Positions 47,712 to 58,186 of a DNA stretch of 64,000 nt are shown one piece after another. The DNA lies in the NCBI GenBank assembly GCA_046726275.1, contig JBKPAF010000081.1, positions 1 to 64,000 on the forward strand, read 5' to 3'. The position numbers were made by a program, and so were the translations under genes. The notes under the pieces are model-generated. The model was given only the letters and a program-made list of their open reading frames with translations, had not been told where the DNA came from and ran no database searches. Each line of letters starts with the position of its first letter. Position 1 is the stretch's first letter. This DNA is from DASXTW01 sp046726275 (GTDB lineage Bacteria > Actinomycetota > UBA4738).

Positions 47712-50063
47712 TCAGACGGCAGAGACCGCCAGCGCGTCGATCGCCACCGGCTTCCCCGAGCTGTTCACCACGATCTTTACCGTGCCGGTCTGCACGGAGC
47801 CGAAGGTGATCATGTGCAGGTACACCTTCTTCCGGGTGCTCCCCGCGTTCAGGGAGTACGTACGCTTCAGGGAGCCGTTCCAGTACAGCTTGATGCTCCC
47901 GCACCCGCGGCACTTCATGACCATGACGTAGATCTGCTTGGCCCGGACGCCCGTCCGGGTCAGGAACTTCCCGAACGAGGTCGTTCGGGTGTAGGTGTTG
48001 TTGAAGAACCCACTCCCATTGAGCCTGGACCACCCGCTCGAGGGCGTGAGCCCACGGTCGTCGAGCGGAACCACCGCGCACCGCTCCGCGGTGAACCCCC
48101 ACGGCCTGGGCCCGCCGGCGGTGTCGTCGTAGGACTGGGCCGAGAAGCAGTACGTGTGCCCGAACGAGCCGGTGAAGGTGGCACCCCCGGCCGGGGCCTG
48201 CTCCCGCCACAGGATGGGCGCGCCGAAGCTGCCGTTCCAGGGGGCATCCCGGTACCGCACGTCGGCGGCGGAGGCCTGGTTGCCCAGGAACCAGTTCACC
48301 GGGAAGGACTTGCCCTTCTGGTACTTGGTTACCGGCCCGTTGAGGATCACAAACGGCACCGGGTTGGTGCCCCAGTTGTACGTGCGCCAGTCGATGTCGT
48401 CTGCGTCGTTGCTGGCCACGTTCCATTGGTTCGTCAGCCAGATCCGGCCGTGGTTGGACCACAAGTTCGACGCCGGGTCAGGCACGGCGCCCGAGTAGTC
48501 ACCCCACCGACAGATGTTGCAGCTGAAGTCCTCGTTGAACCCGGGGGAGGCCTTGACCTCCACGAACCCCGACGGGGCGTAGTCCCTCCACTGGGACACC
48601 ATCTGGATGCGGACGAAGTCTGAGGCCGAGGAGGTGTTGAACCCGACCACGAAGGCGTCGCCGAACCGCTTGGTCGCCCCGCTCACCTTACGGTCGGAGG
48701 AGATCGCCGCGTTGAACGTGTACAGGGAACCATCCGAGACCTCCCCCGAACGCATGGGGTCGCCGGCTCCGTGGTCGATCTCGTACCACCGCACCTCGCT
48801 GCGGGTGCCCCCGCCCACCGTGTGCTGGGTCCAGATGGCCGTCTTGCTGTTCGAGGGGTCGAAGCCCGACACGGCCTGGGTCAATCGGGCGTCCAGCGTG
48901 TCCAGCAGGGCCCCCGTCCCCGGCTGGGGAGCGTTCGGCGGCGGCGAGAAATCCGACACCGGGTGGGCCACCGGCGCACCCACGGGGTTGGTGAAGCTCG
49001 TCGACACGGCGTAGGAGTCGACGAAGGTGTCCCCGACCGTGGAGGTGGCCACCACGTACCCCGTCGCGCTGGTGTCCGTTTGGTTTGCGGGCACTGGGGT
49101 GAAGGCGTCGAAGCCGTCGCTGGACTGCAGGGGGTCGGGCAGGTGGTTCGCGGCCAGCGCTGGGCACCCGGTCCCTGGGCCCGGTTTGGTGATCCACGCG
49201 ATGTCCGCCCCGACGAACTGCAACGTCGCCGTGTCGAACAGGTTCGATCCGATCAAGAGGAAGGCACTATTGTCTCCCAGCTTCGGATAGTCGGGGAGAA
49301 CGTCGAAGGGAGGATCGGGGGGGATCGTGGGGAAATAGGGGAGGGAGTACTTGCACCAGTTCGTCCCGGTGCCGTTGCTGGGTGACGACGTCCTACTGAA
49401 CCCGATGTATAGACGGTTCTCCGGGTTGGGGGCACCGGGTGGACTCTCGCAGTTATCGCCCAGGAAGTGGCTGAACTCCAGGGCCACGTAGTAGAAGCGG
49501 TTGGTCTGCGGGTCCCAGATGACCTGGGGGTCCGTTACACAATCGGTGTTGGCCCCGAGGAGGCTGCGCAGCCCGCCCTGCCCCAGCACCCCGCCGATGC
49601 GGTCGTAGATTCCGAACCTGTCGTTGACCAGCTGGATGTAGCGGCTCGGCCCGATGGCCCCTGTCGAGTCCGGAGGGGTTACAGCGAGGTCGGTCTGTCC
49701 GGTCCATGAAGGACCGATATCTGGATCGCCGCTTGCGATCAGGATGCCGGCCTTTGGAGTCCGGCTTGCCGTCGCAGTCGACTGTGCCCCCTGCCCGGCC
49801 CCAACTGCGGCCGCGGCCTTGACTTGCTCGTACCGAGCCTGGTTCGGCACCAGATATCCCTGCCTCTGATAGAGCTTTGCGGCGGGGCTCATGGCTTTCG
49901 GCGTGCCGCGCCTCGGCTCGTTAGGCGAGGCTGCCTTGAGGATAACTGGACCGGAGTGACCGCCGGGCCAAGCTCGCGTGCCGGCTTGCTCAGCTGAGAT
50001 GGCAGGTACAGTTAGGCCGGCCGCGAGCAGCAGCGTTCCGATCACGAGCGCAAGACGTTTCAT
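47712..50063 (-). CDS. Large secreted protein, predicted beta-propeller plus C-terminal beta-sandwich
   Basis: A 783-residue protein with a signal peptide (MKRLALVIGTLLLAAGLTV, cleavage near AISA). The central part has propeller-like blocks such as SWTGQTDLAVTPPDSTGAIG, DPQVIWDPQTNRFYYVALEF and WGDYSGAVPDPASNLWSNHG. The final ~110 residues (from SGWSRLNGSGFFNNTYTRTT) form a separate module with a CRGCG pair, likely a binding domain. The start has a GGGGGG just before the ATG. Its WGDYS segment also appears in the secreted protein at 62317-63927. I do not recognise a named family. Confidence 0.8.
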   Translation of the reverse strand: MKRLALVIGTLLLAAGLTVPAISAEQAGTRAWPGGHSGPVILKAASPNEPRRGTPKAMSPAAKLYQRQGYLVPNQARYEQVKAAAAVGAGQGAQSTATASRTPKAGILIASGDPDIGPSWTGQTDLAVTPPDSTGAIGPSRYIQLVNDRFGIYDRIGGVLGQGGLRSLLGANTDCVTDPQVIWDPQTNRFYYVALEFSHFLGDNCESPPGAPNPENRLYIGFSRTSSPSNGTGTNWCKYSLPYFPTIPPDPPFDVLPDYPKLGDNSAFLLIGSNLFDTATLQFVGADIAWITKPGPGTGCPALAANHLPDPLQSSDGFDAFTPVPANQTDTSATGYVVATSTVGDTFVDSYAVSTSFTNPVGAPVAHPVSDFSPPPNAPQPGTGALLDTLDARLTQAVSGFDPSNSKTAIWTQHTVGGGTRSEVRWYEIDHGAGDPMRSGEVSDGSLYTFNAAISSDRKVSGATKRFGDAFVVGFNTSSASDFVRIQMVSQWRDYAPSGFVEVKASPGFNEDFSCNICRWGDYSGAVPDPASNLWSNHGRIWLTNQWNVASNDADDIDWRTYNWGTNPVPFVILNGPVTKYQKGKSFPVNWFLGNQASAADVRYRDAPWNGSFGAPILWREQAPAGGATFTGSFGHTYCFSAQSYDDTAGGPRPWGFTAERCAVVPLDDRGLTPSSGWSRLNGSGFFNNTYTRTTSFGKFLTRTGVRAKQIYVMVMKCRGCGSIKLYWNGSLKRTYSLNAGSTRKKVYLHMITFGSVQTGTVKIVVNSSGKPVAIDALAVSAV

Positions 50064-50208
50064 CGATCCCCCCGATGTGAAGACGCCAGAGCTTACGGGG
50101 CGTCGCCGGACAGAGTGGGCGGGATTCTCTCACGGGCGAAGCGAGGCCGACAACGAACTTTCGGGGGAGATCCCGGATAGGGCAAAAGCCCCACGCCGCG
50201 CGCGGCCC

Positions 50209-50565
50209 TTAGTATTCGCAGGAGACGCGGGGACCGATCCCTGGGCCATTGACGCACGTGTCCGACCCCTGGCCACCGTTCATTTTGTCGTTGCCCGGTC
50301 CCCCGAATTCGGTGTCGGCGCCCCAGCCGCCGTATTCGATGTAGGTCACGGGATCACTTCCCGTGCACGACCCCTGGCTCGAGCTCGTCGATACGAGCGT
50401 GACAGAGTCCGGCAGGTAGTTGATCAGTGCCACCCCTGTGGCCACACCGGGCCCACCGTTCCGCACTGCCACCACGTAGGTGAGGCTCGCGTTCATCTTC
50501 AATGGGTCCGGAGAATCGGAGATTCGCAGGGGAAGATCGGCCGGAATCCCTATTTTTCGACGCAC
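50209..50565 (-). pseudogene. Remnant of a DUF11/RTX-like secreted protein
   Basis: An open stretch of 118 residues starts with a GTG overlapping the SpoIID gene end. It contains a partial DUF11 repeat (DPLKMNASLTYVVAVRNGG, then GVALINYLPDSVTLVST) and a tail with a Gly/Asp-rich RTX-like nonapeptide pattern (GGPGNDKMNGGQGSDTC, then GPRVSCEY). Both are normally parts of much longer exported proteins with signal peptides. Here there is neither, so I read this as the decayed 3' end of a larger gene. The GTG is formally usable, so a short functional protein cannot be excluded. Confidence 0.6.
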
Positions 50566-52316
50566 TCTCCCGAGGCAGAGCAGGACACCGTGACGCCAAA
50601 CTCGAACCTGGCCCAGGTCGTCCCGTCGGGCTCCAACGTCACGTCCGTGACGGGAAACCCCAGATGACCTGAGGCTTCGCCCGTCGAGACGTAGTAGTGG
50701 AGGACATCTCCGTGCAGCTCGTGGGCGTCTCCGTCCCCGATGCCCTCCTTGAAATACACGTACCCCTTCTCGAACCGTCCCTTCCAGCACGTCTCCTTGG
50801 TGCATCCGGGAAGGTCCAGCCCGGCGGCGTCGGACCGCGGCATACCGAGTAGGCCGCCCGACTCGCCGAGCGCTCGATACTTGTCGTACACGGGTCCGCG
50901 AACCCAGAACGCCACTCCTCTGGCCTGGTTCCAGTAGAGTGCCCCGACGGCGAAGCGCTGGCGTGTGCCCCCGGGCACCGCCTGCTGGCTCGAAGTGGGC
51001 ATGCCGGGCGCGCACATCAACTTGTCGTACCTGGTGCGGATCACCCCGGTCACCTGACCGTTGGCGTTGATCGACACCCGATTGTCCTTCAGCCCGAGCC
51101 CCCGCCGGAGCTCGGTGCCGTTGAGGCTGGCCTGCCCGGATGTCCCCACGACGGTGACCTTGACCATCCGTCCGGACACGCCGCGGACGGGATCGGCGAA
51201 CTTCGTGACCGTCCCGATGTTGCCGGTGTACGGACGCAGCCTGGTGGTCACGGTCGCATCCGACAGGGGTCCCACCTTCCAGATCGTGTTGGGGTTGGCT
51301 TCCGTGTAGTCGCCCGGATCGCAGACTCCACGGAGATAGGGCAAGGGGGTCCCGCCCCACTGGAGCTCGTTGTGTTCGGTGTAGCCGCCGCTCGCGGAGT
51401 GGTAATAGGCCTGGATGGGAGCTCCGTTGTACAGAACCACCACGCGGTTGGTGTTCTGGACCGCGGTGACCCACCGGCTCCCCAGGGGACCGCCTTCCTT
51501 GTCCCACCCCGCGTACACCTGGTCTCGGGTGTCGTCGTACAACCCGCAGTTGCAGATGGGCCGATGCTGGCCCACCCGCTTCACCTTCTCGAAGGCATAG
51601 GTCCGGGCCGCCACTGCCTGGACGCCGAGCGCAGTCATCGGCCACCCGCTCGGCACCTCTGCCAGTCCGTAGAGGTAGGACTGGGGAATCAGGGCGATGA
51701 TCAGGCGTTCGCAGTACGGGACGTTGGGGCAGGACTTGCTCGCGTACAGGTTGAACTCCAGATATCCGCGGTTGTAGGTGTGGCCCGCCTGGGGGACCCG
51801 GACCTTGCCGATGTTCGCGTACGTGGCGAAGAGGTTCGTCTTGACCCCTCCCCACAGGTGCCCCCCGACCATCTTCCCCGCCTCGGTCAGCACTCGGTAT
51901 CTTCCGGACTTGTCGACGAGCACGCGCCAGGTCTCGCCCTTCTGGATGGACCTTCCTCCGATGAGCTTCCCCTGGGTCGATCCCACCCGAAGCGCCACGG
52001 AGCCCGAGACAGCGGAGACGTGCAACGTCTTCGTGGTCTGCACCAGGCCGATCCGAAGCTTGCTCGGGACCGATGGCGCCGGACCGACCTTGGTGCTCTG
52101 GTAGAAGTGCTCGAGGATCCTCGACTGGCTCCAGCCCTTCTTTGCGAGCCCGTACGCCCCCCACTGAGGAAGCCCGAGACCATGCCCGTAGCCGGACCCG
52201 TAGAAGGTGAACGTCCGGGGTTCGGCCGCATGGCCGGAGGCCGGCGAGAGGAGCGAAACGGCGAGGGTCACGGCTATCAGGGCGGCTGCCCTGCGTACCG
52301 GAGTTCGGGCGATCAC
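50550..52316 (-). CDS. SpoIID/LytB domain protein with LGFP repeats
   Basis: A 588-residue exported protein with signal peptide (RRAAALIAVTLAVSLLSPASGHA). The SpoIID/LytB domain spans about 40-370: FTFYGSGYGHGLGLPQWGAYG, GYLEFNLY, MTALGVQAVAARTYAF and YYHSASGGYTEHNE. This fold is linked to peptidoglycan binding or glycan-strand lysis. Near the C-terminus LGESGGLLGMPRSD and TGEASGHLGFPVTD are LGFP repeats, thought to contact the cell wall. GTG start overlaps the amidase stop (GTGA), so the two wall-active proteins are coupled. Confidence 0.92.
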   Translation of the reverse strand: MIARTPVRRAAALIAVTLAVSLLSPASGHAAEPRTFTFYGSGYGHGLGLPQWGAYGLAKKGWSQSRILEHFYQSTKVGPAPSVPSKLRIGLVQTTKTLHVSAVSGSVALRVGSTQGKLIGGRSIQKGETWRVLVDKSGRYRVLTEAGKMVGGHLWGGVKTNLFATYANIGKVRVPQAGHTYNRGYLEFNLYASKSCPNVPYCERLIIALIPQSYLYGLAEVPSGWPMTALGVQAVAARTYAFEKVKRVGQHRPICNCGLYDDTRDQVYAGWDKEGGPLGSRWVTAVQNTNRVVVLYNGAPIQAYYHSASGGYTEHNELQWGGTPLPYLRGVCDPGDYTEANPNTIWKVGPLSDATVTTRLRPYTGNIGTVTKFADPVRGVSGRMVKVTVVGTSGQASLNGTELRRGLGLKDNRVSINANGQVTGVIRTRYDKLMCAPGMPTSSQQAVPGGTRQRFAVGALYWNQARGVAFWVRGPVYDKYRALGESGGLLGMPRSDAAGLDLPGCTKETCWKGRFEKGYVYFKEGIGDGDAHELHGDVLHYYVSTGEASGHLGFPVTDVTLEPDGTTWARFEFGVTVSCSASGECVEK

Positions 52317-54022
52317 GCGTCACCTGTCCCGGCACCGAATGATGGAGACGCACTGGGAGACGGGCACGGCGAGGGTGAGGGGGACGGGCTGGGTGAGGCG
52401 GAGGGACTCGGGGTAGGACATGGCTCCGGCACAGGATGGATGGTCAGGACGAATTCCGCGGGCCGGGCTCGGCCGGTCGCGTTCCAGGCCTGCAGGACCA
52501 CCCGGTAGATGCCCGGCGGCACGGCCTCTCCGTCCCGGGTGAACCCATCCCAGGTGAGGGAGAACGTCGAGCCACGGCGGGTCCATGCCCTGATGATGTT
52601 GTCGTCCTCATCGCGGACCTGGAGGTACCACTTGATCGTGGCCGACGCGGTGGCGCTCCACCGGACCGACCCCTCACCCGTGATGAACCCCTGAGGCTTC
52701 TGTTTCGTGTTGAAGATCTTGGGCAGACCGGTCCGATAGACGACCGATCGGATGGTGCGCAGGTAAGGGTAGAGATACTTCCCCGGACAGCTCGTGTAGC
52801 CGGCGTCGCGGTGTCCGGCGATCGTTCGGAACTTGACCCAGGTCCCGGGCGGGTACTTGTTCCCGGTACTGCCACGGGAGTACATCCACACCGAGGCGCT
52901 GGGATTGACGTGGGCCCAGTCGAGCCGCCAGGCCAGCAGGCGTTCGATCGCCCGGATCATCACCGCTGGAGGCCGGGCGACGTGGAAGTTTCCGATCGCC
53001 GACACCGCCACGCTTCCCGTGTTGAAGCCCTTGGTCGCGCCCGGGAGCACGGGGTTGGTCATGCCGCCGAACCTTCCCTCGAACAGCTGGCCGTACTTGT
53101 CCACCAGGAAGTTGTACGCGATATCACACCAACCCAGGCTCTTCGTGTGATACCAGTAGATGGCCCGGACGATCCCCGGTGACTGGCTTCGGCTGTACCC
53201 ATTCGCATTGGCCGTGTGGTGAACGAAGGCCATCTTCACTCGCGGCGAGTAGTACGGCCCGCAATTGCGGTACCGCTCGTTCGCACCCCATCTGGCCCGG
53301 GTGGTGATTCCCGGTTTCTGGGTCATGGCCTCGGCGGAGGGTACGCCCAGGAGTTGACGCGGGCCAACCGCGCCCGCCGGCGTCGAAGCCTTCCCCCGGG
53401 CTGTTCCCTCGGTGTTGATGTATACGGCCCGCATGTCGGACAGCTCGCTGTTCGCCGGAAGCGTGAGCTCGATGCGCGCGCACTCGGCGGTTCCGACCCA
53501 CACGAGCCCGGTCCCGGTGCGGCCGGCCAGGGACTCCCGTGAGCCGGCATCGGGTCCTTCGTCCATCGACTCCGTGTCGAGGGGGCGGCTCCAGCGCCGG
53601 GAGTCGAGCCCGGCCCAGACCCGCGCCCTGATGACTCCGTCACCCCGCTGCTTCCAGGTGAGCGCCACCGCGGTGAACCGGATCGGGGGGCACACGGCCA
53701 TCGGCCGGAGCGTGACGCCCCGGCGGATCCGGACACCTCCCGCGATTTCCTCGAGGGAGCCGGCGGGCGCCTTGGCCAGCAGCGCCGGGCCTCGGATCGA
53801 CATCGCCCGGGACTCCGTCGCGGGGATCCCACCCGGAAGGGTCCGCCCCATCAACGGAGTGGGAAACCAAGTGAACGCCGTCAATGACAGCGCGAGCGAG
53901 CCGACAGCCGCGGCACGGCGCACCAGTGGTGACGGCGAATGGTGCTCTTGGCGCGTACTCGATCGCATGACTCGAACCCAGAGAGAGGCGAGGCGCCCCG
54001 GACCGCGTTTGCCCCTAGGCAT
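52313..54022 (-). CDS. Exported N-acetylmuramoyl-L-alanine amidase (PGRP/amidase_2)
   Basis: A 569-residue protein with a membrane/signal segment at about 34-60, an N-terminal region of unknown fold, and an amidase_2/PGRP domain from about 235 to 430. Zinc ligands are His268 (FVHHTA), His404 (IAGHRDAGYT) and Cys412 (SCPG), so the domain looks active against peptidoglycan stem peptides. A FlgD/Ig-like C-terminal module (RDGEAVPPGIYRVVLQAWN) is followed by a Pro/Ser tail (SPSASPSPSPSPS). ATG at 54022; an ATG at 53968 has no Shine-Dalgarno. It is transcribed after the rpoC terminator. Confidence 0.92.
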   Translation of the reverse strand: MPRGKRGPGRLASLWVRVMRSSTRQEHHSPSPLVRRAAAVGSLALSLTAFTWFPTPLMGRTLPGGIPATESRAMSIRGPALLAKAPAGSLEEIAGGVRIRRGVTLRPMAVCPPIRFTAVALTWKQRGDGVIRARVWAGLDSRRWSRPLDTESMDEGPDAGSRESLAGRTGTGLVWVGTAECARIELTLPANSELSDMRAVYINTEGTARGKASTPAGAVGPRQLLGVPSAEAMTQKPGITTRARWGANERYRNCGPYYSPRVKMAFVHHTANANGYSRSQSPGIVRAIYWYHTKSLGWCDIAYNFLVDKYGQLFEGRFGGMTNPVLPGATKGFNTGSVAVSAIGNFHVARPPAVMIRAIERLLAWRLDWAHVNPSASVWMYSRGSTGNKYPPGTWVKFRTIAGHRDAGYTSCPGKYLYPYLRTIRSVVYRTGLPKIFNTKQKPQGFITGEGSVRWSATASATIKWYLQVRDEDDNIIRAWTRRGSTFSLTWDGFTRDGEAVPPGIYRVVLQAWNATGRARPAEFVLTIHPVPEPCPTPSPSASPSPSPSPSPCPSPSASPSFGAGTGDA

Positions 54023-54125
54023 CGGCCGTCCCCCCCGGGGCCCTTAGCCAACCATCCGGCCCGGGGTCTTGGGAAGGGGAGAAAGGTAAAGAAACCCACG
54101 CGCCGAACGCCAGAAACTGACAAAA

Positions 54126-54162
54126 GGAGGCCCGGGCACCCCCCACGGGTGCCCGGGCCTCC
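54126..54162 (-). terminator. Rho-independent terminator of rpoB-rpoC
   Basis: A perfect 15-bp inverted repeat (GGAGGCCCGGGCACC) with a 7-base loop begins 21 bases beyond the rpoC stop and is followed on the minus strand by CTCCTTTTG, a short T-tract. It isolates the polymerase operon from the exported-protein genes. Confidence 0.88.
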
Positions 54163-54182
54163 TGGTTCGCTTCAGACCGTGG

Positions 54183-57100
54183 CTAGCCTTCGTCTCTGCC
54201 GGTGAAGGCGCCACCAAGGGCCTGTTCGGCCTCCTCGCGCGTCATCGTCCCCAGAGGCGTCTGGGGCTCGGCTCCAGCCTCCCGAGCCTCTGCCAGCTCG
54301 CGCTGGCGGGCCAGCCAGTACTCGGGGATGGAATCAGGGTCGATCCGCACCCGGATGTTCCGGTACCGGCCCATGCCGGTCCCCGCCGGGATCAACTTGC
54401 CGATGATGACGTTCTCCTTCAATCCGAGGAGAGGATCGGACCGTGCGCTGATGGCGGCCTCGGTGAGGACCCGGGTGGTCTCCTGGAACGATGCTGCGGC
54501 CAACCAGGAATCCGTGGCCAGCGAAGCCTTGGTGATGCCCATGAGGATGGGCCGGGCCGACGCTGCCGACTCGGCCTTTCCGCTCGACTGCACAACCTCG
54601 GCGTTGCGCTCCTCGAACCGCTTCCGGTCCACGAGCTCGCCGGGGAGGAAGTCGGTGTCACCGGGCTCGATGATGTGCACCTTGCGCAGCATCTGCCGGA
54701 TGATCAGCTCGATGTGCTTGTCGTGGATGGTCACTCCCTGCGACCGGTACACCTGCTGGACCTCGTCCACCAGGAACATCTGCAGGGACTGAACGCCCTC
54801 CACGCGCAGCTTCTCGTGTGGGTTCACCGACCCCTCGGTGAGCTGCTGCCCCACCTCCACCTCTTCGCCGTCGGAGACAGCCAGCCGCGCACGCATGGAC
54901 ACCGCGTACTGCACCTGGTCCCCGTCCTCGGAGGTCACGGTGACGCGGCGAACCTTCTTCTCCTCGTCCTCGTCGACCTCGACCCGTCCGGCCAGCTCGG
55001 TGATGACGGCCTCGCCCTTCGGCTTGCGAGCCTCGAACAGCTCGACCACCCGGGGCAGTCCGTGGGTGATGTCCTCGCCGGCCACACCACCCGTGTGGAA
55101 GGTCCGCATGGTCAGCTGGGTGCCCGGCTCCCCGATCGACTGAGCCGCGATGATCCCCACGGCCTCACCGATGTCGACTGAACGCCCCGTCGCCATGTTC
55201 CGGCCGTAGCACGCACGGCAGACCCCGACCACGGCGTCGCAGGTCAGCGTGGACCGGACGAACACCGTCTCGATGCCGTGCTCCGTGGCCCCGGAGAGAA
55301 GCGTCTGCATCTCCGCGTCGCCCACCAGCGTGTTCCTGGCCACCACCGTGGTCCGCCCAGCCTTGACGTCCTCCGCCAGCACCCGGCCGAACAGCTTGGT
55401 GTCCAGGATGGACCTGGTGATCAGCTCGAGTCTTCCATCTGGTGTCCTGTGGCCGATCCGGACAGGGAGACCGCGGTCGGTCCCGCAGTCCTCCTCCCGG
55501 ACGATGACCTCCTGGGCCACGTCGACCAGACGACGGGTCAGGTATCCGGAGTCTGCGGTTCGCAAAGCGGTGTCCGCCAGACCCTTTCGGGCTCCGTGCG
55601 TGGAGATGAAGTACTCCAGGACCGTGAGGCCTTCCCGGAAATTGGCCTTGATCGGGCGGGGGATGATCTCGCCCTTCGGGTTCGCCACGAGCCCTCGCAT
55701 CCCGGTGATCTGGCGGATCTGTTGGAGGGTCCCTCGGGCACCGGAGTAGGCCATCATGTAGATCGGGTTGCGTTCGGTGAAGTTGGCCTCCATGGCATCC
55801 TTCACCTCGTCGGTGGCCTCGGTCCAGATCTGGATCAGCTCCTGGCGACGCTCCTCGTCGGTGATGATGCCGCGGCGGTACTGCTGCTCGATCTTCTCCG
55901 CCCGCTTCTCATGGATGTCGAGGATCTTCGACTTCTCCTTCGGCGTGATCACGTCGTCCAGCCCGATCGTGACACCCGCCCGGGTGGAGTAGTGGAATCC
56001 GAGGTGCTTCAGGTTGTCGAGGATCACCTCGACGGTGGCCCGGTCGTAGACGCTGACGCACTCGTCGACGATGCTGCCCACGTCGCCCTTCTGGACGTGG
56101 TGATTGATGAACTCGAAGTCGGCGGGGAAGGCCTCGTTGAAGATCACCCGTCCAACAGTGGTCTCGACCACCGGGCCGGGACCCTCCCCGTTTCCTTCCC
56201 AGCCTTCCGGAAGCATCTCCGGGGCGAAGGACTTCCCCTCGAGCCGAACCTTGATGACGTCGTGCAGGTCGACCGTTCCCGAGTCGAGCGCCATCAGGGC
56301 CTCGTCTGCGGAGCCGAACCGCCTGATCTCCTCGTCCTTCTCCGGCCGGGGGTTGGCGATCGTCAGGTAGTAGATGCCCAGGATCATGTCCTGGGTGGGT
56401 ACAGCGATGGGCCGGCCGTGGGCCGGGGACAGGATGTTGTTCGTCGAGAGCATCAGGACCCTGGCCTCGGCCTGGGCCTCCGCCGACAGGGGAACGTGCA
56501 CGGCCATCTGGTCTCCGTCGAAGTCGGCGTTGAACGCCGTGCATACCAACGGGTGGATCTGGATGGCCTTGCCTTCCACCAGCACCGGCTCGAAGGCCTG
56601 GATGCCCAGGCGGTGCAGCGTCGGAGCACGGTTCAACATCACCGGGTGCTCCTGGATGACCTCCTCCAGGACGTCCCACACCTGGGGACGGGCCCGCTCC
56701 ACCATCCGCTTGGCGCTCTTGATGTTCTGGGCCAGATTCAGGTCGACCAGCCGCTTCATCACGAACGGCTTGAACAGCTCGAGGGCCATCTGCTTGGGCA
56801 GGCCGCACTGGTGCAGCCTGAGCTGCGGACCGACCACGATGACCGATCGGCCCGAGTAGTCGACGCGCTTGCCCAGGAGATTCTGCCGGAACCGGCCCTG
56901 CTTGCCCTTCAGCATGTCCGAGATGGACTTGAGGGGCCTATTGCCTGGCCCCGTGACCGGCCGCCCTCGGCGGCCGTTGTCGAAGAGGGCATCGACGGCC
57001 TCCTGCAGCATCCGCTTCTCGTTGTTCACGATGATCTCGGGCGCCTGGAGGTCCAAGAGGCGCTTCAGCCGGTTGTTCCGGTTGATGACCCGACGGTAGA

Positions 57101-58127
57101 GGTCGTTGAGGTCGCTGGTGGCGAACCGGCCGCCGTCCAGCTGGACCATGGGACGGAGGTCGGGCGGGATGACGGGCACGGCGTCCAGGACCATCCCCAG
57201 CGGCGAGTTCTTGGTGTTCGTGAAGTGCGACACCACCTTGAGCCGCTTGATGGCCTTCTGCCGGCGGGTTCCCTTGGCCGTCTTGATCTGCTCGCGCAGG
57301 AACTCGGCCTCGGCCTCCAGGTCCAGGTCGATCAGCAGGCGCTTGATGGCTTCGGCGCCCATGCCTCCCTCGAAGTAGTCGCCGAAGCGCTCCCGGAGCG
57401 ACCGGTAGACCGCGTCGTCGGCCACGAGCTGCTTGACCGAAAGGTTCTTGAACGCGGACAGGACGTCGTCCAGGTGCTGGGCTTCCTGCCGAGCGGCCTC
57501 GGTGATCTTCTCGACGTCCCGCTGGGCCTCCCGGCGGGCAGCGGAGAGCTGGGCGCCCTTGGCCTTCTCCGACTCCATGTCGCGGAGCCGGTCCTCCAGC
57601 TCGGACAGCCGCTTGGAGATGGCTTGGTCCCGCTGGGTGTCGATCTGCTTCTTCTCGGCGTCCAGGTCCTTCTCGATCTCCGGCAGGTCCTTGTGGCGCC
57701 TGTCGGTCTCGACCCTGGTGACGATGTACGCGGCGAAGTAGATGACCTTCTCCAGGTCCTTCGGGGCGAGGTCCAGAAGATAGCCGAGGCGGCTGGGGAC
57801 GCCCTTGAAGTACCAGATGTGGGTCACGGGAGCGGCTAGCTCGATGTGGCCCATCCGGTCTCGGCGGACCTTCGAGCGGGTGATCTCCACGCCGCACCGC
57901 TCGCAGATGATGCCCTTGAACCGGACCCTCTTGTACTTGCCGCAGTGGCACTCCCAGTCCCGGGTCGGTCCGAAGATCCGCTCGCAGAACAAGCCATCCT
58001 TCTCCGGCTTGAGCGTCCGGTAGTTGATTGTCTCCGGCTTCTTGACCTCGCCGTTCGACCACGCGCGGATCTGGTCGGCCGTGGCCAGCCCGATCCTCAG
58101 TTCATCGAAGTAGTTGACATCGAGCAC
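54183..58127 (-). CDS. rpoC: DNA-directed RNA polymerase subunit beta'
   Basis: A 1314-residue beta' subunit, the usual actinobacterial length. The N-terminal zinc site [20 protein letters not shown], the catalytic [16 protein letters not shown] with three Asp, the bridge-helix/trigger-loop region [17 protein letters not shown] and the second zinc site [13 protein letters not shown] are all present. The GTG start has GGGAG ten bases upstream. It follows rpoB after a 59-base gap holding a hairpin. Confidence 0.98.
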   Translation of the reverse strand: MLDVNYFDELRIGLATADQIRAWSNGEVKKPETINYRTLKPEKDGLFCERIFGPTRDWECHCGKYKRVRFKGIICERCGVEITRSKVRRDRMGHIELAAPVTHIWYFKGVPSRLGYLLDLAPKDLEKVIYFAAYIVTRVETDRRHKDLPEIEKDLDAEKKQIDTQRDQAISKRLSELEDRLRDMESEKAKGAQLSAARREAQRDVEKITEAARQEAQHLDDVLSAFKNLSVKQLVADDAVYRSLRERFGDYFEGGMGAEAIKRLLIDLDLEAEAEFLREQIKTAKGTRRQKAIKRLKVVSHFTNTKNSPLGMVLDAVPVIPPDLRPMVQLDGGRFATSDLNDLYRRVINRNNRLKRLLDLQAPEIIVNNEKRMLQEAVDALFDNGRRGRPVTGPGNRPLKSISDMLKGKQGRFRQNLLGKRVDYSGRSVIVVGPQLRLHQCGLPKQMALELFKPFVMKRLVDLNLAQNIKSAKRMVERARPQVWDVLEEVIQEHPVMLNRAPTLHRLGIQAFEPVLVEGKAIQIHPLVCTAFNADFDGDQMAVHVPLSAEAQAEARVLMLSTNNILSPAHGRPIAVPTQDMILGIYYLTIANPRPEKDEEIRRFGSADEALMALDSGTVDLHDVIKVRLEGKSFAPEMLPEGWEGNGEGPGPVVETTVGRVIFNEAFPADFEFINHHVQKGDVGSIVDECVSVYDRATVEVILDNLKHLGFHYSTRAGVTIGLDDVITPKEKSKILDIHEKRAEKIEQQYRRGIITDEERRQELIQIWTEATDEVKDAMEANFTERNPIYMMAYSGARGTLQQIRQITGMRGLVANPKGEIIPRPIKANFREGLTVLEYFISTHGARKGLADTALRTADSGYLTRRLVDVAQEVIVREEDCGTDRGLPVRIGHRTPDGRLELITRSILDTKLFGRVLAEDVKAGRTTVVARNTLVGDAEMQTLLSGATEHGIETVFVRSTLTCDAVVGVCRACYGRNMATGRSVDIGEAVGIIAAQSIGEPGTQLTMRTFHTGGVAGEDITHGLPRVVELFEARKPKGEAVITELAGRVEVDEDEEKKVRRVTVTSEDGDQVQYAVSMRARLAVSDGEEVEVGQQLTEGSVNPHEKLRVEGVQSLQMFLVDEVQQVYRSQGVTIHDKHIELIIRQMLRKVHIIEPGDTDFLPGELVDRKRFEERNAEVVQSSGKAESAASARPILMGITKASLATDSWLAAASFQETTRVLTEAAISARSDPLLGLKENVIIGKLIPAGTGMGRYRNIRVRIDPDSIPEYWLARQRELAEAREAGAEPQTPLGTMTREEAEQALGGAFTGRDEG

Positions 58128-58158
58128 TAGCTCTGCGCTCCCTTCTTTAACTCACCCT

Positions 58159-58180
58159 GGCGCGCTGAGGTCGGCGCGCC
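58159..58180 (-). other. Hairpin in the rpoB-rpoC gap
   Basis: A 7-bp GGCGCGC/GCGCGCC stem with an 8-base loop sits between rpoB and rpoC. There is no T-tract, so it is more likely an RNA-processing or stability element than a terminator. Confidence 0.35.
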
Positions 58181-58186
58181 GGCACC

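Noticed and set aside
50209..52353. A 714-codon minus-strand frame over the SpoIID gene
   Set aside because: Only its last ~118 codons look real (DUF11/RTX remnant); the rest is an out-of-frame shadow of SpoIID.
52330..52420. Pro/Ser repeat as a possible CRISPR-like or tandem DNA repeat
   Set aside because: It is the coding sequence of the amidase's low-complexity tail.
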